Shown piece after piece: positions 1-8,756 of a stretch of DNA of 62,514 nucleotides (position 1 is the first letter of the stretch; the number at the start of each line of letters is the position of its first letter). Source of the DNA: Desulfobacteraceae bacterium (GTDB taxonomy: Bacteria; Desulfobacterota; Desulfobacteria; Desulfobacterales; Desulfosarcinaceae); assembly GCA_013003715.1 (NCBI GenBank), contig JABDIN010000058.1, positions 1 to 62,514 on the forward strand, given 5' to 3'. A model generated the notes under the pieces. That model was given only the letters and a program-made list of their open reading frames with translations, made no database searches and was not told the DNA's origin. The translations under genes were made by a program, and so were the position numbers.

Positions 1-2
1 TA

Positions 3-314
3 TATTGGTGGGGTGTTCCCGGGAAAATGAAGACATTTATTGACCGGCTTTATTTCTATCATTCATCTCACAACAAAAAATTGATTGCCGGAAAAAAGGC
101 GATGGTCTTTTCTCCGATGAACATGAACAGCGACAATCCACGAATCGACATTTTTAAAAACTTCTACGATATCCTGTTTGATAATTTGGATCTGAAATTC
201 GTCGGCGGATATTATTTTGGAAACGTCAATGAAAAAGGTGCACTGGTGAAAAGGTCCGAATATATGGAGCAAATTAATGATTTGGGGAAAAACCTGAACC
301 AATATTTTGATTGA
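3..314 (+). CDS. Flavodoxin-like NAD(P)H-dependent oxidoreductase, 3' part
   Basis: The reading frame is open from base 3 and enters from outside the window, so only the C-terminal ~103 residues are seen. They begin YWWGVPGKMKTFIDRLYFYH, which matches the flavodoxin-fold segment (P-x-Y-W-x-x-P-x-x-M-K-x-F-I-D-R) that lines the FMN site in NADPH-dependent FMN reductase-type quinone and azo-reductases. A later part (LIAGKKAMVFSPMNMN) fits the following beta strand. The Met at 27 is internal to the fold and is unlikely to be the real start. The gene sits 85 bp upstream of a small Cys-rich protein gene on the same strand and may share its transcript. The substrate cannot be told from the sequence. 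Confidence 0.8.
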   Translation, partial: YWWGVPGKMKTFIDRLYFYHSSHNKKLIAGKKAMVFSPMNMNSDNPRIDIFKNFYDILFDNLDLKFVGGYYFGNVNEKGALVKRSEYMEQINDLGKNLNQYFD

Positions 315-399
315 AGGCGGCATCGGATTATTTTTTTATTCGATCATTATCATCCTTGAAAATCCACATCCCCTTTTATCCACTTATCCTGGAGAGCTT

Positions 400-612
400 A
401 TGACTGAAAAAAAAGACCTTGAGAATTGCCCGTCGCGGAAACGGATTAATGTCTATTGCTCATGCCCGAAAACGGAATGTGAAAGACATGGTGTCTGTTG
501 TGAATGTATTGTGGCTCACAAAAAGAGAAAAAATGTGGCGTTTCATGTCAAGTTCCCCCATTGCCTGAGGGATCAATTAGCGGAGGTCGGTTATAAGCCG
601 AAACAATCATGA
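400..612 (+). CDS. Small cysteine-rich protein, DUF6485-like
   Basis: This encodes a 70-residue soluble protein. I chose the ATG at 400 because GGAG lies six bases upstream; the longer frame from 307 overlaps the previous gene and would add a hydrophobic stretch without a ribosome site. Residues 18-35 carry four closely spaced cysteines (CSCPKTECERHGVCCECI), then a His/Lys-rich stretch and a late Cys. The pattern resembles the small Cys-rich DUF6485 proteins, which are probably metal-binding and have no known function. The stop overlaps the next start (ATGA), so it is translationally coupled to the methyltransferase. Recognition is from memory of the Cys pattern only. Confidence 0.7.
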   Translation: MTEKKDLENCPSRKRINVYCSCPKTECERHGVCCECIVAHKKRKNVAFHVKFPHCLRDQLAEVGYKPKQS

Positions 613-1382
613 GAACAATTGAAGATTGCGTCGTAACGGCAATGGATGGCAGTGATAGCCGCCTGTTCCCATATCTGCCATATATTTTGCAGGATATATG
701 GCAGATCGGGGCTTCTCCTGAGGTAATCGTTGAATTAATCCGAAAGCATGCAAACGATTATGCAAGCCTCAGCATTCTCGACCTGGGATGTGGTAAAGGG
801 GCTGTTTCCATCAACATAGCAAAAGAATTCAAATGTCATTGCCATGGCATAGACGCCATCGAAGCGTTCATCTACGAGGCTCAACATAAATCCAAAGAAT
901 ACCGTGTTGAAAAATTATGCCGTTTTGAACGTGGTGATATAAGAACCGCTATTTCGGACTTGAAAAAATACAATATCATCATTCTGGGTTCGATTGGACC
1001 GGTTTTCGGAAATTATTATGACACACTTACAACACTTTCAAAATGTCTCGAACAAAAGGGCCTCATTGTAATTGATGATGGCTATTCCAGAGACGGTAGT
1101 CACTATTCACACCCGATAATGATAAAGAAATCGACAATTCTCAGGCAAATTTCAGATGCCGGGATGAGGTTAATCGATGAGGTCATTCTTGATCCGGACG
1201 AGATAAAAGCATCCGACGACTTTATTATTGAACGCATAATACAGCGATGTCAGGAATTGATCACCAAACATCCCGACAAGAGACACCTCTTTACGGATTA
1301 CATTAGAAATCAAGTACAAGAAAATGAGGTGCTTGAAACGAAAGTCGTCTGTGCAACGATGTTGATAGGAGAGGCCTCCTGA
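609..1382 (+). CDS. Class I SAM-dependent methyltransferase
   Basis: This 257-residue protein has the SAM-binding motif I LDLGCGKGAVSINIA at about residues 56-70, an acidic motif II (HGIDAIEAF) and a motif-IV-like strand (YNIIILGSIGPVFGNYY). A late strand (KGLIVIDDGYS) fits the Rossmann-like methyltransferase fold. The start overlaps the stop of the small Cys-rich gene by four bases, indicating one transcript with it and probably with the flavodoxin-like gene. The substrate is unknown. Its stop at 1380-1382 lies only five bases before a palindromic repeat, but the frame looks complete. Confidence 0.85.
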   Translation: MRTIEDCVVTAMDGSDSRLFPYLPYILQDIWQIGASPEVIVELIRKHANDYASLSILDLGCGKGAVSINIAKEFKCHCHGIDAIEAFIYEAQHKSKEYRVEKLCRFERGDIRTAISDLKKYNIIILGSIGPVFGNYYDTLTTLSKCLEQKGLIVIDDGYSRDGSHYSHPIMIKKSTILRQISDAGMRLIDEVILDPDEIKASDDFIIERIIQRCQELITKHPDKRHLFTDYIRNQVQENEVLETKVVCATMLIGEAS

Positions 1383-1387
1383 AATAC

Positions 1388-1604
1388 CACCTGAATATTG
1401 CATGTGTCGAAGGCACTCATATGCTAGGCATTAAGGGTGAGGCCCACATCTTTTGGAACAAAAGTGTGGTGATCATTTTACCGCCATCCCTCAATAACGC
1501 AGCAGATGGAATTCTCCGGCACTCCTTTAGGTGAAAATTAATGAGAAAATCAGACCACAATCCATTTTATCCATATGGGTTAAATCGAAGATCTCAGAAA
1601 TTTG
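1388..1604. repeat. Palindromic interspersed repeat, copy 1
   Basis: This fills the gap between the methyltransferase and the ABC protein gene. It is the reverse complement of the element at 61953-62230. The first ~160 bases align at about 90% by eye (some 16 differences including one gap), and weaker similarity runs on to about 1604. It starts CACCTGAAT and has a central hairpin (CTTTTGGAACAAAAG) flanked by imperfect inverted arms that share GGAGGCTT and ATTAAGGGT in the other copy. The far terminal repeat seen in copy 2 is not recognisable here, so this copy is truncated or decayed. No coding potential is conserved between the copies. Confidence 0.85.
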
Positions 1605-1607
1605 ATG

Positions 1608-3137
1608 TCAGGGTGGCTCTGCGGAATGATTAAACCGATCAACATATGACATCGGCAACCCGGCGGATAACTGCAAACGGTGTGTGATGCACTTGGGCAT
1701 ATCTCCGGCTTTGTGGCAGACGGTGATCAGGCTTGTTCTCGTATGTTGTCCGATCACGTCAATGGTGTTGAGTAATCGTTGCCGATGGATGTCATCCAGG
1801 CCGTTGCAGGGTTCGTCCAGGATCAACAGGCGTGGTGATTTCACCATGGCGCGGGCAATAAGGATCAGACGCTGCCGGCCGAAAGAGAGTTGCCGGTAGG
1901 GCCGGTCGGCGAACGCCTCCAGTGCCAATGTCTCAATCCAGTGATGCGCGATCTCGAGTTGTGCCGGTGTGCATCGCCGGTAAAGGCCCACGGAATCGAA
2001 AAAGCCGGAACAGATCACGTCCACCCCGGTCATCCGTTTCTGATACCGGGCCTGGAATTCGTCCGATAGGTAACCGATGTCCGCTTTTATATCCCATATG
2101 GACTCACCGGTCCCCTTTTTACGCCCGAACAGCCGGATATCGTTGGCATAGGCCTGGGGGTGATCTCCATTGATCAATTTAAGCAGGGTGGTTTTCCCGG
2201 CACCGTTGGGACCGCATACTGCCCAGTGTTCACCGGTTCGGACGGTCCAGTCCAAGCCGTCCAATACCACTTTTTCACCGTAGCGGACGGTAACAGCATT
2301 CATCCGGATAAGGATATGGGGGTCCGGATGATCCTCTTCCGATAGCCGGTTGTCACCCAGAAATGGAAATTCTCCGGGTTGTTCAACCGCCGGGATCGTC
2401 GAGGATATTGGCTGGACGATGGATCCACTGAAATCGTGCAAGAGTCCTTTCCAATGGACACGCCCATGGTTCAGGTGAAGCACATGCTTGAAGCAGAAAG
2501 GGATTTCCTCAAGGCGATGGGTGATGAGCATCATCTGGGTACCGGTATCGGCCAATGAATCGAAAAGACCGGTAAGGGTGCTGCGGCCGGCTGCATCCAG
2601 GCCGTTAAAGGGCTCATCCAGGATCAGCAGAAGCGGTTTCTCGAGCATGGCTTTGCCCAGTAAAAACCGGCGCATTTCACCAGAGGAGAGCGCATCCACG
2701 GGTTTGGTCAGGAGCGACGTCAATTCCAGAGCGTTGATGATGTTATTGCAGGTGTTGTCCCTGGTATTCAACAAAGATCCCATCAGGTCGGCAACCAAAG
2801 TTTGATCGTCCACCTTTCCACTGAAATGCCGGGCGTCCAGATTGAATTGCTCCCGGGCATACAGCCGGTGGTACTGCTCGGAACCGGCCATTGAAACTGC
2901 TATTCGGTGGCCACGGTCCTGTCCGCTGGATTCATAATGGCGGTGGATCCGGCCCTTGACAACAGCGGTTTGTCCCATCAATGCGTTGGCCAGTGTGGTT
3001 TTTCCCACGCCATTGGGGCCCAGAACGATCCAGTTCTCCCCCTGGCTGATCCGCCAATTCGTTCCCGGCAACAACCACTTGCCGCCAACCCGCAATGTAA
3101 CGTCCTCCAGGGTGATGAAAGGTTCACGCGTTCCCAT
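1608..3137 (-). CDS. ABC protein with two ATPase domains (ModF/PhrA-like)
   Basis: This is a tandem ABC ATPase of 509 residues from the ATG at 3137. The frame stays open to an ATG at 3236 and neither start has a clear ribosome site. Domain 1 has Walker A GPNGVGKTT, signature LSSGEMRR and Walker B LLLILDEPFNGLD. Domain 2 has GPNGAGKTT, LSFGRQRL and LLILDEPCNGLD. No transmembrane segments are present. The closest known arrangement is ModF (formerly PhrA), a soluble duplicated ATPase associated with molybdate uptake, but no modABC genes are nearby, so that role is unproven. It follows ilvA on the same strand and may be the last gene of the ilv transcript. Confidence 0.8.
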   Translation of the reverse strand: MGTREPFITLEDVTLRVGGKWLLPGTNWRISQGENWIVLGPNGVGKTTLANALMGQTAVVKGRIHRHYESSGQDRGHRIAVSMAGSEQYHRLYAREQFNLDARHFSGKVDDQTLVADLMGSLLNTRDNTCNNIINALELTSLLTKPVDALSSGEMRRFLLGKAMLEKPLLLILDEPFNGLDAAGRSTLTGLFDSLADTGTQMMLITHRLEEIPFCFKHVLHLNHGRVHWKGLLHDFSGSIVQPISSTIPAVEQPGEFPFLGDNRLSEEDHPDPHILIRMNAVTVRYGEKVVLDGLDWTVRTGEHWAVCGPNGAGKTTLLKLINGDHPQAYANDIRLFGRKKGTGESIWDIKADIGYLSDEFQARYQKRMTGVDVICSGFFDSVGLYRRCTPAQLEIAHHWIETLALEAFADRPYRQLSFGRQRLILIARAMVKSPRLLILDEPCNGLDDIHRQRLLNTIDVIGQHTRTSLITVCHKAGDMPKCITHRLQLSAGLPMSYVDRFNHSAEPP

Positions 3138-3284
3138 GGGTTTATGGCCAAGTCCGTTCTGTTTGAATTTCACATCAGGCACGATAACACAATGGACCAC
3201 GCACTTACAGAGGGTGATCGCATGTAGGTTTGGCATGGCATCAGGTGCGTTAAAAAAGTGTTCATGCTCTGATACAAGGTACGG

Positions 3285-4565
3285 TTATATGAGATAATGG
3301 AACAAGTCCGAAGATTTGTTCAAGTATTCGAATACAAACCCATACTGGTTGAATCGCTCGATCAACGAATGATAATCCGCGGCGTTTCTGAGTTCTATGC
3401 CAACAAGGGCCGGACCTCTCTCGCGGCTGTTCTTTTTCGAGTATTCAAAATGGGTGATATCGTCCGTGGGTCCCAGTACATGGGTGACGAATTCCTTGAG
3501 AGCGCCTGCCCGTTGAGGAAATCGCACGATGAAATAGTGTTTTAACCCTTCAAAAAGAAGGGAACGCTCCTTGATCTCTTCCATGCGGGTGATATCATTG
3601 TTGCTTCCCGATACGATGCACACCACACGTTTTCCTTTAATATCGTTTTCAAGCATCCTCAGGGCGGCGATGGTCAGTGCGCCGGCGGGCTCCACCACCA
3701 TGCCCTCCTCATTGTAGAGTTTCAGGATCGTTGAACAGACCTCACCTTCGTCCACGGTAATGACATCGTCCAACAGTTGCCGGCAGATTCTGAACGTGGC
3801 GTCCCCCACACGCTGCACGGCGGCACCGTCAACGAACTTGTCGATCTTATCGAGGGTGACGATCCCGTCTTTTTTCAGGGAGGCCTGCATGGCGGGCGCC
3901 CCCTTGGGCTCCACACCGACAATACGGGTCCCGGGACTTAACCGGTTAAACACGATGGAAACACCTGAGGCCAGGCCGCCACCGCCAATGGGGACCAGAA
4001 GATAATCGATCGGATCGGGTAGATCCTCAACTATTTCAAGGCCGATGGTTCCCTGCCCCTCGATGATCTTCCGGTCGTCAAAGGGATGAATCAACTCCCG
4101 TTTGTGTTTGTCGGCAAAAAGGGCCGCTTCCTGATACGCATCATCGAAGGTATCGCCCACGAGGATGACGTCAACAACGTTGCCCCCGAACATCTTCACC
4201 TGATTTATTTTTTGCATCGGCGTTGGCTGGGGCATGAAAATGGTTCCGGAGATCTCCAGGGCGGCGCAGGCGTAAGCCACCCCCTGGGCATGGTTTCCGG
4301 CACTGGCACAGACGATACCGGCCCTGGCGGCATGGCGGGAGAGGGTGCTGATTTTGTTGTAGGCCCCTCGGATTTTATAGGACCTGACCTTTTGAAGATC
4401 CTCGCGTTTTAAATGGATATCCCCGTGATACCGCTGGGAAAGATTCACATTTTTATCAAGGGGTGTTCTTATCACGACGTCCTTTAAGCGGTCATGTGCC
4501 GTCCGAATTTCGTTTAATGTCGGGAAGTCGTCGATGTCAATTTGCTGAAGGGGCCGTGCATGCAT
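3285..4565 (-). CDS. ilvA: Threonine ammonia-lyase (threonine deaminase)
   Basis: It converts threonine to 2-oxobutanoate, the first step of isoleucine synthesis. The product is 426 residues from the ATG at 4565, which is preceded by GAGGA; a longer frame to 4727 runs inside ilvN and is unlikely. The PLP lysine lies in VRSYKIRGAYNK, and the phosphate loop is PIGGGGLASG. A C-terminal ACT-like regulatory domain contains FPQRAGALKEFV and GPTDDITHFEY, the form seen in the ~420-residue Bacillus/Corynebacterium-type enzyme. The start overlaps the end of ilvN by 29 bases. Position in the operon supports an anabolic role. Confidence 0.93.
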   Translation of the reverse strand: MHARPLQQIDIDDFPTLNEIRTAHDRLKDVVIRTPLDKNVNLSQRYHGDIHLKREDLQKVRSYKIRGAYNKISTLSRHAARAGIVCASAGNHAQGVAYACAALEISGTIFMPQPTPMQKINQVKMFGGNVVDVILVGDTFDDAYQEAALFADKHKRELIHPFDDRKIIEGQGTIGLEIVEDLPDPIDYLLVPIGGGGLASGVSIVFNRLSPGTRIVGVEPKGAPAMQASLKKDGIVTLDKIDKFVDGAAVQRVGDATFRICRQLLDDVITVDEGEVCSTILKLYNEEGMVVEPAGALTIAALRMLENDIKGKRVVCIVSGSNNDITRMEEIKERSLLFEGLKHYFIVRFPQRAGALKEFVTHVLGPTDDITHFEYSKKNSRERGPALVGIELRNAADYHSLIERFNQYGFVFEYLNKSSDLFHYLI

Positions 4566-5121
4566 ATCTCTTTTCCTCGATAACCAAAGGGTCGTCTTGC
4601 TGTCTTTGTAAATGACGGAAGGCTTCCAATATCTCATCCGACGCCGGCGTGAGCGCGACCCTTCCGGATCTGACAAATTCAAGTATCTCGTAGGGTTCAA
4701 GCGCCTCATACAATGCCTGTGTCTCAATTTTTGTGCCGGTCTTTTCGACGATCACAAACTCATTCTTGATCAGCAGAATCCGTGCATCGTGCTGATGCAA
4801 AACAGAATTTATCTTCTCGTTTTCAAGAACGCGCGCCATTGAGAGTTTGTACAAGGCGATCTCCCGGTATATCAACTCAGCCTCCCGGAAAAAAGACGCT
4901 TTTATCACTTCTATCTGTTTTTCCAATTGCTTGACCACCTTTTGTGCATTCTCCTCTGTTTCGTGGATAACCAGGGTATAACGGTGTACGCCTTCAAACT
5001 GGGATTCGGATGCGGCGATGCTTTCAATGTTGAGCCGCAACCGTGTGAAAACGGTAACGACGCGATGTAAAAGACCGATATGATTTTCCGTTAAAATAAC
5101 GATGGTATATGGATTTTTCAT
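4537..5121 (-). CDS. ilvN: Acetolactate synthase small (regulatory) subunit
   Basis: This 194-residue protein begins with an ACT domain (MKNPYTIVILTENHIGLLHR, residues 1-75) of the type that binds valine for feedback inhibition. The C-terminal domain contains the usual conserved segments (REIALYKLS, FVIVEKTGT, LEPYEILEFVRSGRVAL). It pairs with the catalytic subunit encoded 26 bp upstream. Length and order match IlvN/IlvH. The last ~20 residues are variable, and that DNA is shared with the 5' end of ilvA. Confidence 0.92.
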   Translation of the reverse strand: MKNPYTIVILTENHIGLLHRVVTVFTRLRLNIESIAASESQFEGVHRYTLVIHETEENAQKVVKQLEKQIEVIKASFFREAELIYREIALYKLSMARVLENEKINSVLHQHDARILLIKNEFVIVEKTGTKIETQALYEALEPYEILEFVRSGRVALTPASDEILEAFRHLQRQQDDPLVIEEKRYACTAPSAN

Positions 5122-5147
5122 GAGTCATCCTCGTTTCTGATGCGTTA

Positions 5148-6887
5148 CTATGTCAACCGGACTTCGGATACGGATGCCCCGGCCGGGACCATGGGAAACA
5201 CATTGTCTTCTTTTTCGACAACCGCTTCCAGAAGGCAGGGCCCGTCATGTTCAAGAAGATTGTCGATGGCCCTGTCCAACTGGCTCCGCCGGGTAACCTT
5301 TTCCGCCTTGATATGGTATCCGGTTGCAATGGTGACAAAATCCGGATTCACCATTTCCGTGGACGAGTATCGTCCCTCAAAAAACAATTCCTGCCATTGT
5401 CTGACCATTCCCAGGAAATTATTGTTGAGGATAACAATCTTGAGGGCCACGCCGGTCTGGAGGATGGTTCCCAGTTCCTGGAGGGTCATCTGAAAGCCGC
5501 CGTCACCGATGATGGTAATTACGGTTTTCTCGGGTCGTCCGAGTTTTGCACCGATCCCCGCCGGGAGGCCGAATCCCATGGTGCCTAGTCCGCCCGAGGT
5601 GATCAGGTTTTTACTCTCTTTAAACCGAAAATACCTGCCGGCCACCATCTGGTGCTGGCCGACATCGGTTACGACAATGGCGTCGCCGTTTGTCCGTTCG
5701 GATATACGCCGCACCACTTCTCCCATGGTGAGTCCGGGTTTTGAAGGAAAAAGCTCGGGGTCGATGACCGATACCCTCTCTTCCTGGTACAAGCCTGCAA
5801 ACCGGTTCACCCACTCGGTGTGTGTGCCTTCTTCCACCCAATGGGTAAGTTCGGGAAGCGCCTGTTTAAGGTCCCCATGGATGGGCACATCCGCGGTCAC
5901 CACCTTATTGAGTTCCGATGCATCAATGTCGATATGAATCACGGCGGCTTTTTGGGCGTACCGTTTAACATCCCCGGTTACGCGGTCGTCGAAGCGCATG
6001 CCAAGGGCGATCAGAAGATCGCACGCATTGGTCAACAGATTAGGGGCATAATTACCGTGCATGCCCAGCATGCCCACATTCAACGGATGATCTGAATCAA
6101 GGGCGGATGCCCCCAGGAGGGTCCACGCCGCGGGAATTCCGGATTTTTCCACAAACCGGCGGAATTCCGTTTCAGCCTTCCCCAAAATCACACCCTGGCC
6201 AAAAAGGATAAAGGGGCGTTCGGAACGATTGATCAAGGCGGCTGCCTCTTTCAACAAATCGTAGTTCACGTCGGGTTTCGGCTGGTAGCTTCGGATAAAG
6301 GCAACCGACTTATCAATGGGCGCGGTCGCTGCAAACTGCGCGTCTTTAGCAATGTCCACCAGCACCGGTCCGGGTCTTCCGCTCCTTGCGATGTAAAATG
6401 CTTTGGACAGAATGTGCGGGATTTCATCGGCACAGCGGACCTGATAGTTCCATTTGGTAACCGGAAGAGAAATACCGATAATATCGGTCTCCTGGAAGGC
6501 ATCGGTCCCCAGAAGGGGTGATGCCACTTGGCCGGTGATGCAGACAAGGGGTGTGGAGTCCATGTATGCATCGGCAAGCCCGGTAATTAAATTGGTGGCC
6601 CCCGGCCCGGATGTGGCGATACAGACACCGACGGCCCCTGTTGCGCGGGCAAAGCCCTGGGCGGCATGAACGGCCCCTTGTTCATGACGGGTCATTACAT
6701 GGGTGATGCGGTCCTGATACGAATAAAGCGCATCGTAGACCGGCATGATCGCACCACCGGGATAGCCGAAGATAATCTCGGCCTTCTCCCTCACAAGGGC
6801 CTCCATCACCGCCTGGGCACCTGATATTTTTGACGGAGGAGATCCGGGCTCCTCATCGTATATTATTTTTGCCGCCTGGGTTGTCAT
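5148..6887 (-). CDS. ilvB: Acetolactate synthase large (catalytic) subunit
   Basis: This TPP- and FAD-dependent enzyme condenses pyruvate with pyruvate or 2-oxobutanoate. The 579-residue product is of normal family length. Residues 36-50 hold FGYPGGAIMPVYDAL and the catalytic Glu lies in RHEQGAVHAAQG. The TPP/Mg motif is GDGGFQMTLQEL followed by NNNFLGMVRQW. The N-terminal ~20 residues (MTTQAAKIIYDEEPGSPPSK) are a short extension before the conserved domain. It lies 18 bp downstream of ilvD and 26 bp upstream of ilvN, within an attenuator-controlled operon. Confidence 0.95.
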   Translation of the reverse strand: MTTQAAKIIYDEEPGSPPSKISGAQAVMEALVREKAEIIFGYPGGAIMPVYDALYSYQDRITHVMTRHEQGAVHAAQGFARATGAVGVCIATSGPGATNLITGLADAYMDSTPLVCITGQVASPLLGTDAFQETDIIGISLPVTKWNYQVRCADEIPHILSKAFYIARSGRPGPVLVDIAKDAQFAATAPIDKSVAFIRSYQPKPDVNYDLLKEAAALINRSERPFILFGQGVILGKAETEFRRFVEKSGIPAAWTLLGASALDSDHPLNVGMLGMHGNYAPNLLTNACDLLIALGMRFDDRVTGDVKRYAQKAAVIHIDIDASELNKVVTADVPIHGDLKQALPELTHWVEEGTHTEWVNRFAGLYQEERVSVIDPELFPSKPGLTMGEVVRRISERTNGDAIVVTDVGQHQMVAGRYFRFKESKNLITSGGLGTMGFGLPAGIGAKLGRPEKTVITIIGDGGFQMTLQELGTILQTGVALKIVILNNNFLGMVRQWQELFFEGRYSSTEMVNPDFVTIATGYHIKAEKVTRRSQLDRAIDNLLEHDGPCLLEAVVEKEDNVFPMVPAGASVSEVRLT

Positions 6888-6905
6888 CTTGTCTCCTTCA
6901 TGGCA

Positions 6906-8582
6906 TTAGAATTGATCCGTGACACATCCTTTTGATGCGGAGCTTACGGTTTTTGCGTAACGGTAAAGAGCACCTCTGCTTACTTTAAGATCCGGTGCCT
7001 TCCAGGCCGCTCTCCTCTTCTCAATATCAGCCTCGGATAGATCCACATCGATTCTGTTGCGGGTGATATCGATGGTGATGGTGTCACCGTCTCTGATCAG
7101 GGCGATGACACCGCCGGCTTGGGCCTCGGGTGTGATATGCCCCACAACAAACCCATGGGTTCCCCCTGAAAAACGGCCGTCCGTTATCAATGCCACATCT
7201 CCCCCCATTCCCGCCCCCATAATGGCGGCCGTTGGCTTGAGCATTTCCGGCATACCCGGCCCGCCCCTGGGACCTTCATAGCGAATGACGATAACATCGC
7301 CTTTTTTTACCTGTTGGCGCTCGATGGCGGCATTGGCTTCGTTTTCACTGTTATAAACCCTTGCCGGACCTTTAAAAAAAGCGCCTTCCTTGCCGGTGAT
7401 TTTTGCAACAGCACCCTCTTCGGCAAGATTACCGAACAGAATCTGTATGTGTCCGGTTCGCTTCAGGGGATTGGATACGGGATAGATGACCTCTTGATCC
7501 TCCCCGGGCACGGCAACGGTTTCCAGATTTTCAGCCAGGGTCCTGCCGGTAACGGTCAACTCATCGCCATAAAGAAATCCTTCCTGCAGAAGATACTTCA
7601 TCACCGATGGAATCCCGCCCAGGCGATGGATATCTTCCATCATATAAGTCCCACTGGGTTTTAAGTTGGAGAGCAGCGGGGTTCGGTTGTTGATGTTCTG
7701 GAAATCTTCGAGGGAGAGCTCGACATTGGCGGCATCGGCAATGGCCAGCAGATGAAGCACCGCGTTGGTGGACCCGCCCAAAGCGGTGATCATTGTCATG
7801 GCGTTTTCAAAGGACCGCTGTGTGAGAATATCGGAGGGTTTCAGATCTTGCTTGAGAAGATGGCCCATGGCAAGACCACCCTGGACACACGCTTCTTCCT
7901 TCCCGCGGTCCTCGGCAGGCGTCGACGACGTATAGGGGAGGGACATCCCCAGCGCCTCGATGGCCGAGGCCATGGTGTTGGCCGTGTACATGCCGCCGCA
8001 CGCCCCGGGACCGGGGCAGGCATTCCGGACGACAGCTTTCAGTTCATCACCTGAAATACGCCCGGACACTTTTTCTCCCCAGGCCTCGAAAGCCGAGACC
8101 ACGTTGAGTTTCTTTCCCCCATACCTTCCGGAGGCAATGGTGCCGCCGTATACAAGCAGGGATGGACGATTTAACCGGCACATGGCCATGAGTGCCCCGG
8201 GCATGTTCTTATCGCAACCCACCACAGCGACAATGCCGTCATAACTGTGCGCGTTGGCCACGGTTTCGATGGAATCGGCGATAATATCCCGTGAAGGGAG
8301 TGAATATCTCATCCCGGCTGTGCCCATGGAGATACCGTCACTCACGCCGATGGTATGAAAGATGAGCCCCACCAGATTGCTTTGCCGGACCCCCTGTTTC
8401 ACCGACAGGGCAAGACGGTTCAGATGCATGTTGCATGGATTTCCCTCAAAACCGGTGCTGGCGATTCCCACAAAGGGCTTTTTCAGGTCCTCCCCGGTGA
8501 GCCCGGAGCCGTATAACATGGCCTGGGATGCCGGTTGCGCTTCGTTCTGCGTGATATGTTTACTGTATCTGTTTGAAGACAT
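6906..8582 (-). CDS. ilvD: Dihydroxy-acid dehydratase
   Basis: It dehydrates 2,3-dihydroxy-isovalerate and 2,3-dihydroxy-3-methylvalerate to the 2-oxo acids and is an Fe-S enzyme. The 558-residue protein shows the Fe-S cysteines in [23 protein letters not shown] and [16 protein letters not shown], and the C-terminal [14 protein letters not shown]. The start ATG is preceded by AAGGAGCAGTGAAAA. It is the first structural gene after the leader peptide and attenuator. No ilvC is encoded in the window, so the reductoisomerase must lie elsewhere. Confidence 0.95.
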   Translation of the reverse strand: MSSNRYSKHITQNEAQPASQAMLYGSGLTGEDLKKPFVGIASTGFEGNPCNMHLNRLALSVKQGVRQSNLVGLIFHTIGVSDGISMGTAGMRYSLPSRDIIADSIETVANAHSYDGIVAVVGCDKNMPGALMAMCRLNRPSLLVYGGTIASGRYGGKKLNVVSAFEAWGEKVSGRISGDELKAVVRNACPGPGACGGMYTANTMASAIEALGMSLPYTSSTPAEDRGKEEACVQGGLAMGHLLKQDLKPSDILTQRSFENAMTMITALGGSTNAVLHLLAIADAANVELSLEDFQNINNRTPLLSNLKPSGTYMMEDIHRLGGIPSVMKYLLQEGFLYGDELTVTGRTLAENLETVAVPGEDQEVIYPVSNPLKRTGHIQILFGNLAEEGAVAKITGKEGAFFKGPARVYNSENEANAAIERQQVKKGDVIVIRYEGPRGGPGMPEMLKPTAAIMGAGMGGDVALITDGRFSGGTHGFVVGHITPEAQAGGVIALIRDGDTITIDITRNRIDVDLSEADIEKRRAAWKAPDLKVSRGALYRYAKTVSSASKGCVTDQF

Positions 8583-8606
8583 TTTTCACTGCTCCTTGAG
8601 TCGCTG

Positions 8607-8645
8607 AAAAATAAAAAGCCCTTCCCGGGAGAGAGAAAGGCTTTT
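8607..8645 (-). terminator. Rho-independent attenuator of the ilv operon
   Basis: Read on the minus strand, AAAAGCC starts a 13-pair stem (two G-U pairs) that closes with GGGAAGGGCTTTT and runs into TTTTTATTTTT. It lies between the leader peptide stop (8670) and the ilvD start (8582). Its 5' arm, CCTTTCTCTCTCCC (8640-8627), can instead pair with the upstream GGGAAAGAGAGG (8692-8681) to form an antiterminator. Confidence 0.8.
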
Positions 8646-8669
8646 AAATTTATTCGGATCAACCGACGG

Positions 8670-8756
8670 TTACATGTACGCCTCTCTTTCCCTGTGACAC
8701 CCAATCACAGGGACAAGAATTATAAGAATGACGTTGATACGATGGTTGATGGTCAT
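8670..8756 (-). CDS. ilv operon leader peptide
   Basis: This is a 28-codon ORF directly before the attenuator. It begins MTINHRINVILIILVPVI, with ten Ile, Leu or Val codons among residues 7-18, and ends AYM then TAA. This is the classic leader peptide that senses charged branched-chain tRNAs. The pause hairpin CCCTGTGA/TCACAGGG (8712-8690) begins within the Val-Pro-Val-Ile codons. A ribosome stalled there would free the antiterminator strand. The ribosome site is weak (AGACAGAG). The peptide itself is not expected to have a function. Confidence 0.75.
   Translation of the reverse strand: MTINHRINVILIILVPVIGCHREREAYM
8690..8712 (-). promoter_or_regulatory. Attenuator pause hairpin (1:2 stem)
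   Basis: A perfect 8-bp inverted repeat, CCCTGTGA / TCACAGGG with a 7-base loop, overlaps the end of the Ile/Leu/Val run of the leader peptide. Its 3' arm and the following AAAGAGAGG form strand 2, which is complementary to the 5' arm of the terminator with one mismatch and a 2-base bulge. Confidence 0.65.

Noticed and set aside
1608-3137. Naming the double-ATPase gene modF
   Set aside because: The architecture fits, but no molybdate transport or cofactor genes are adjacent, so the symbol would be a guess.
4566-4727. N-terminal extension of ilvA to 4727
   Set aside because: It lies within ilvN in another frame, is Arg-rich as shadow frames are, and the ATG at 4565 has a good ribosome site.
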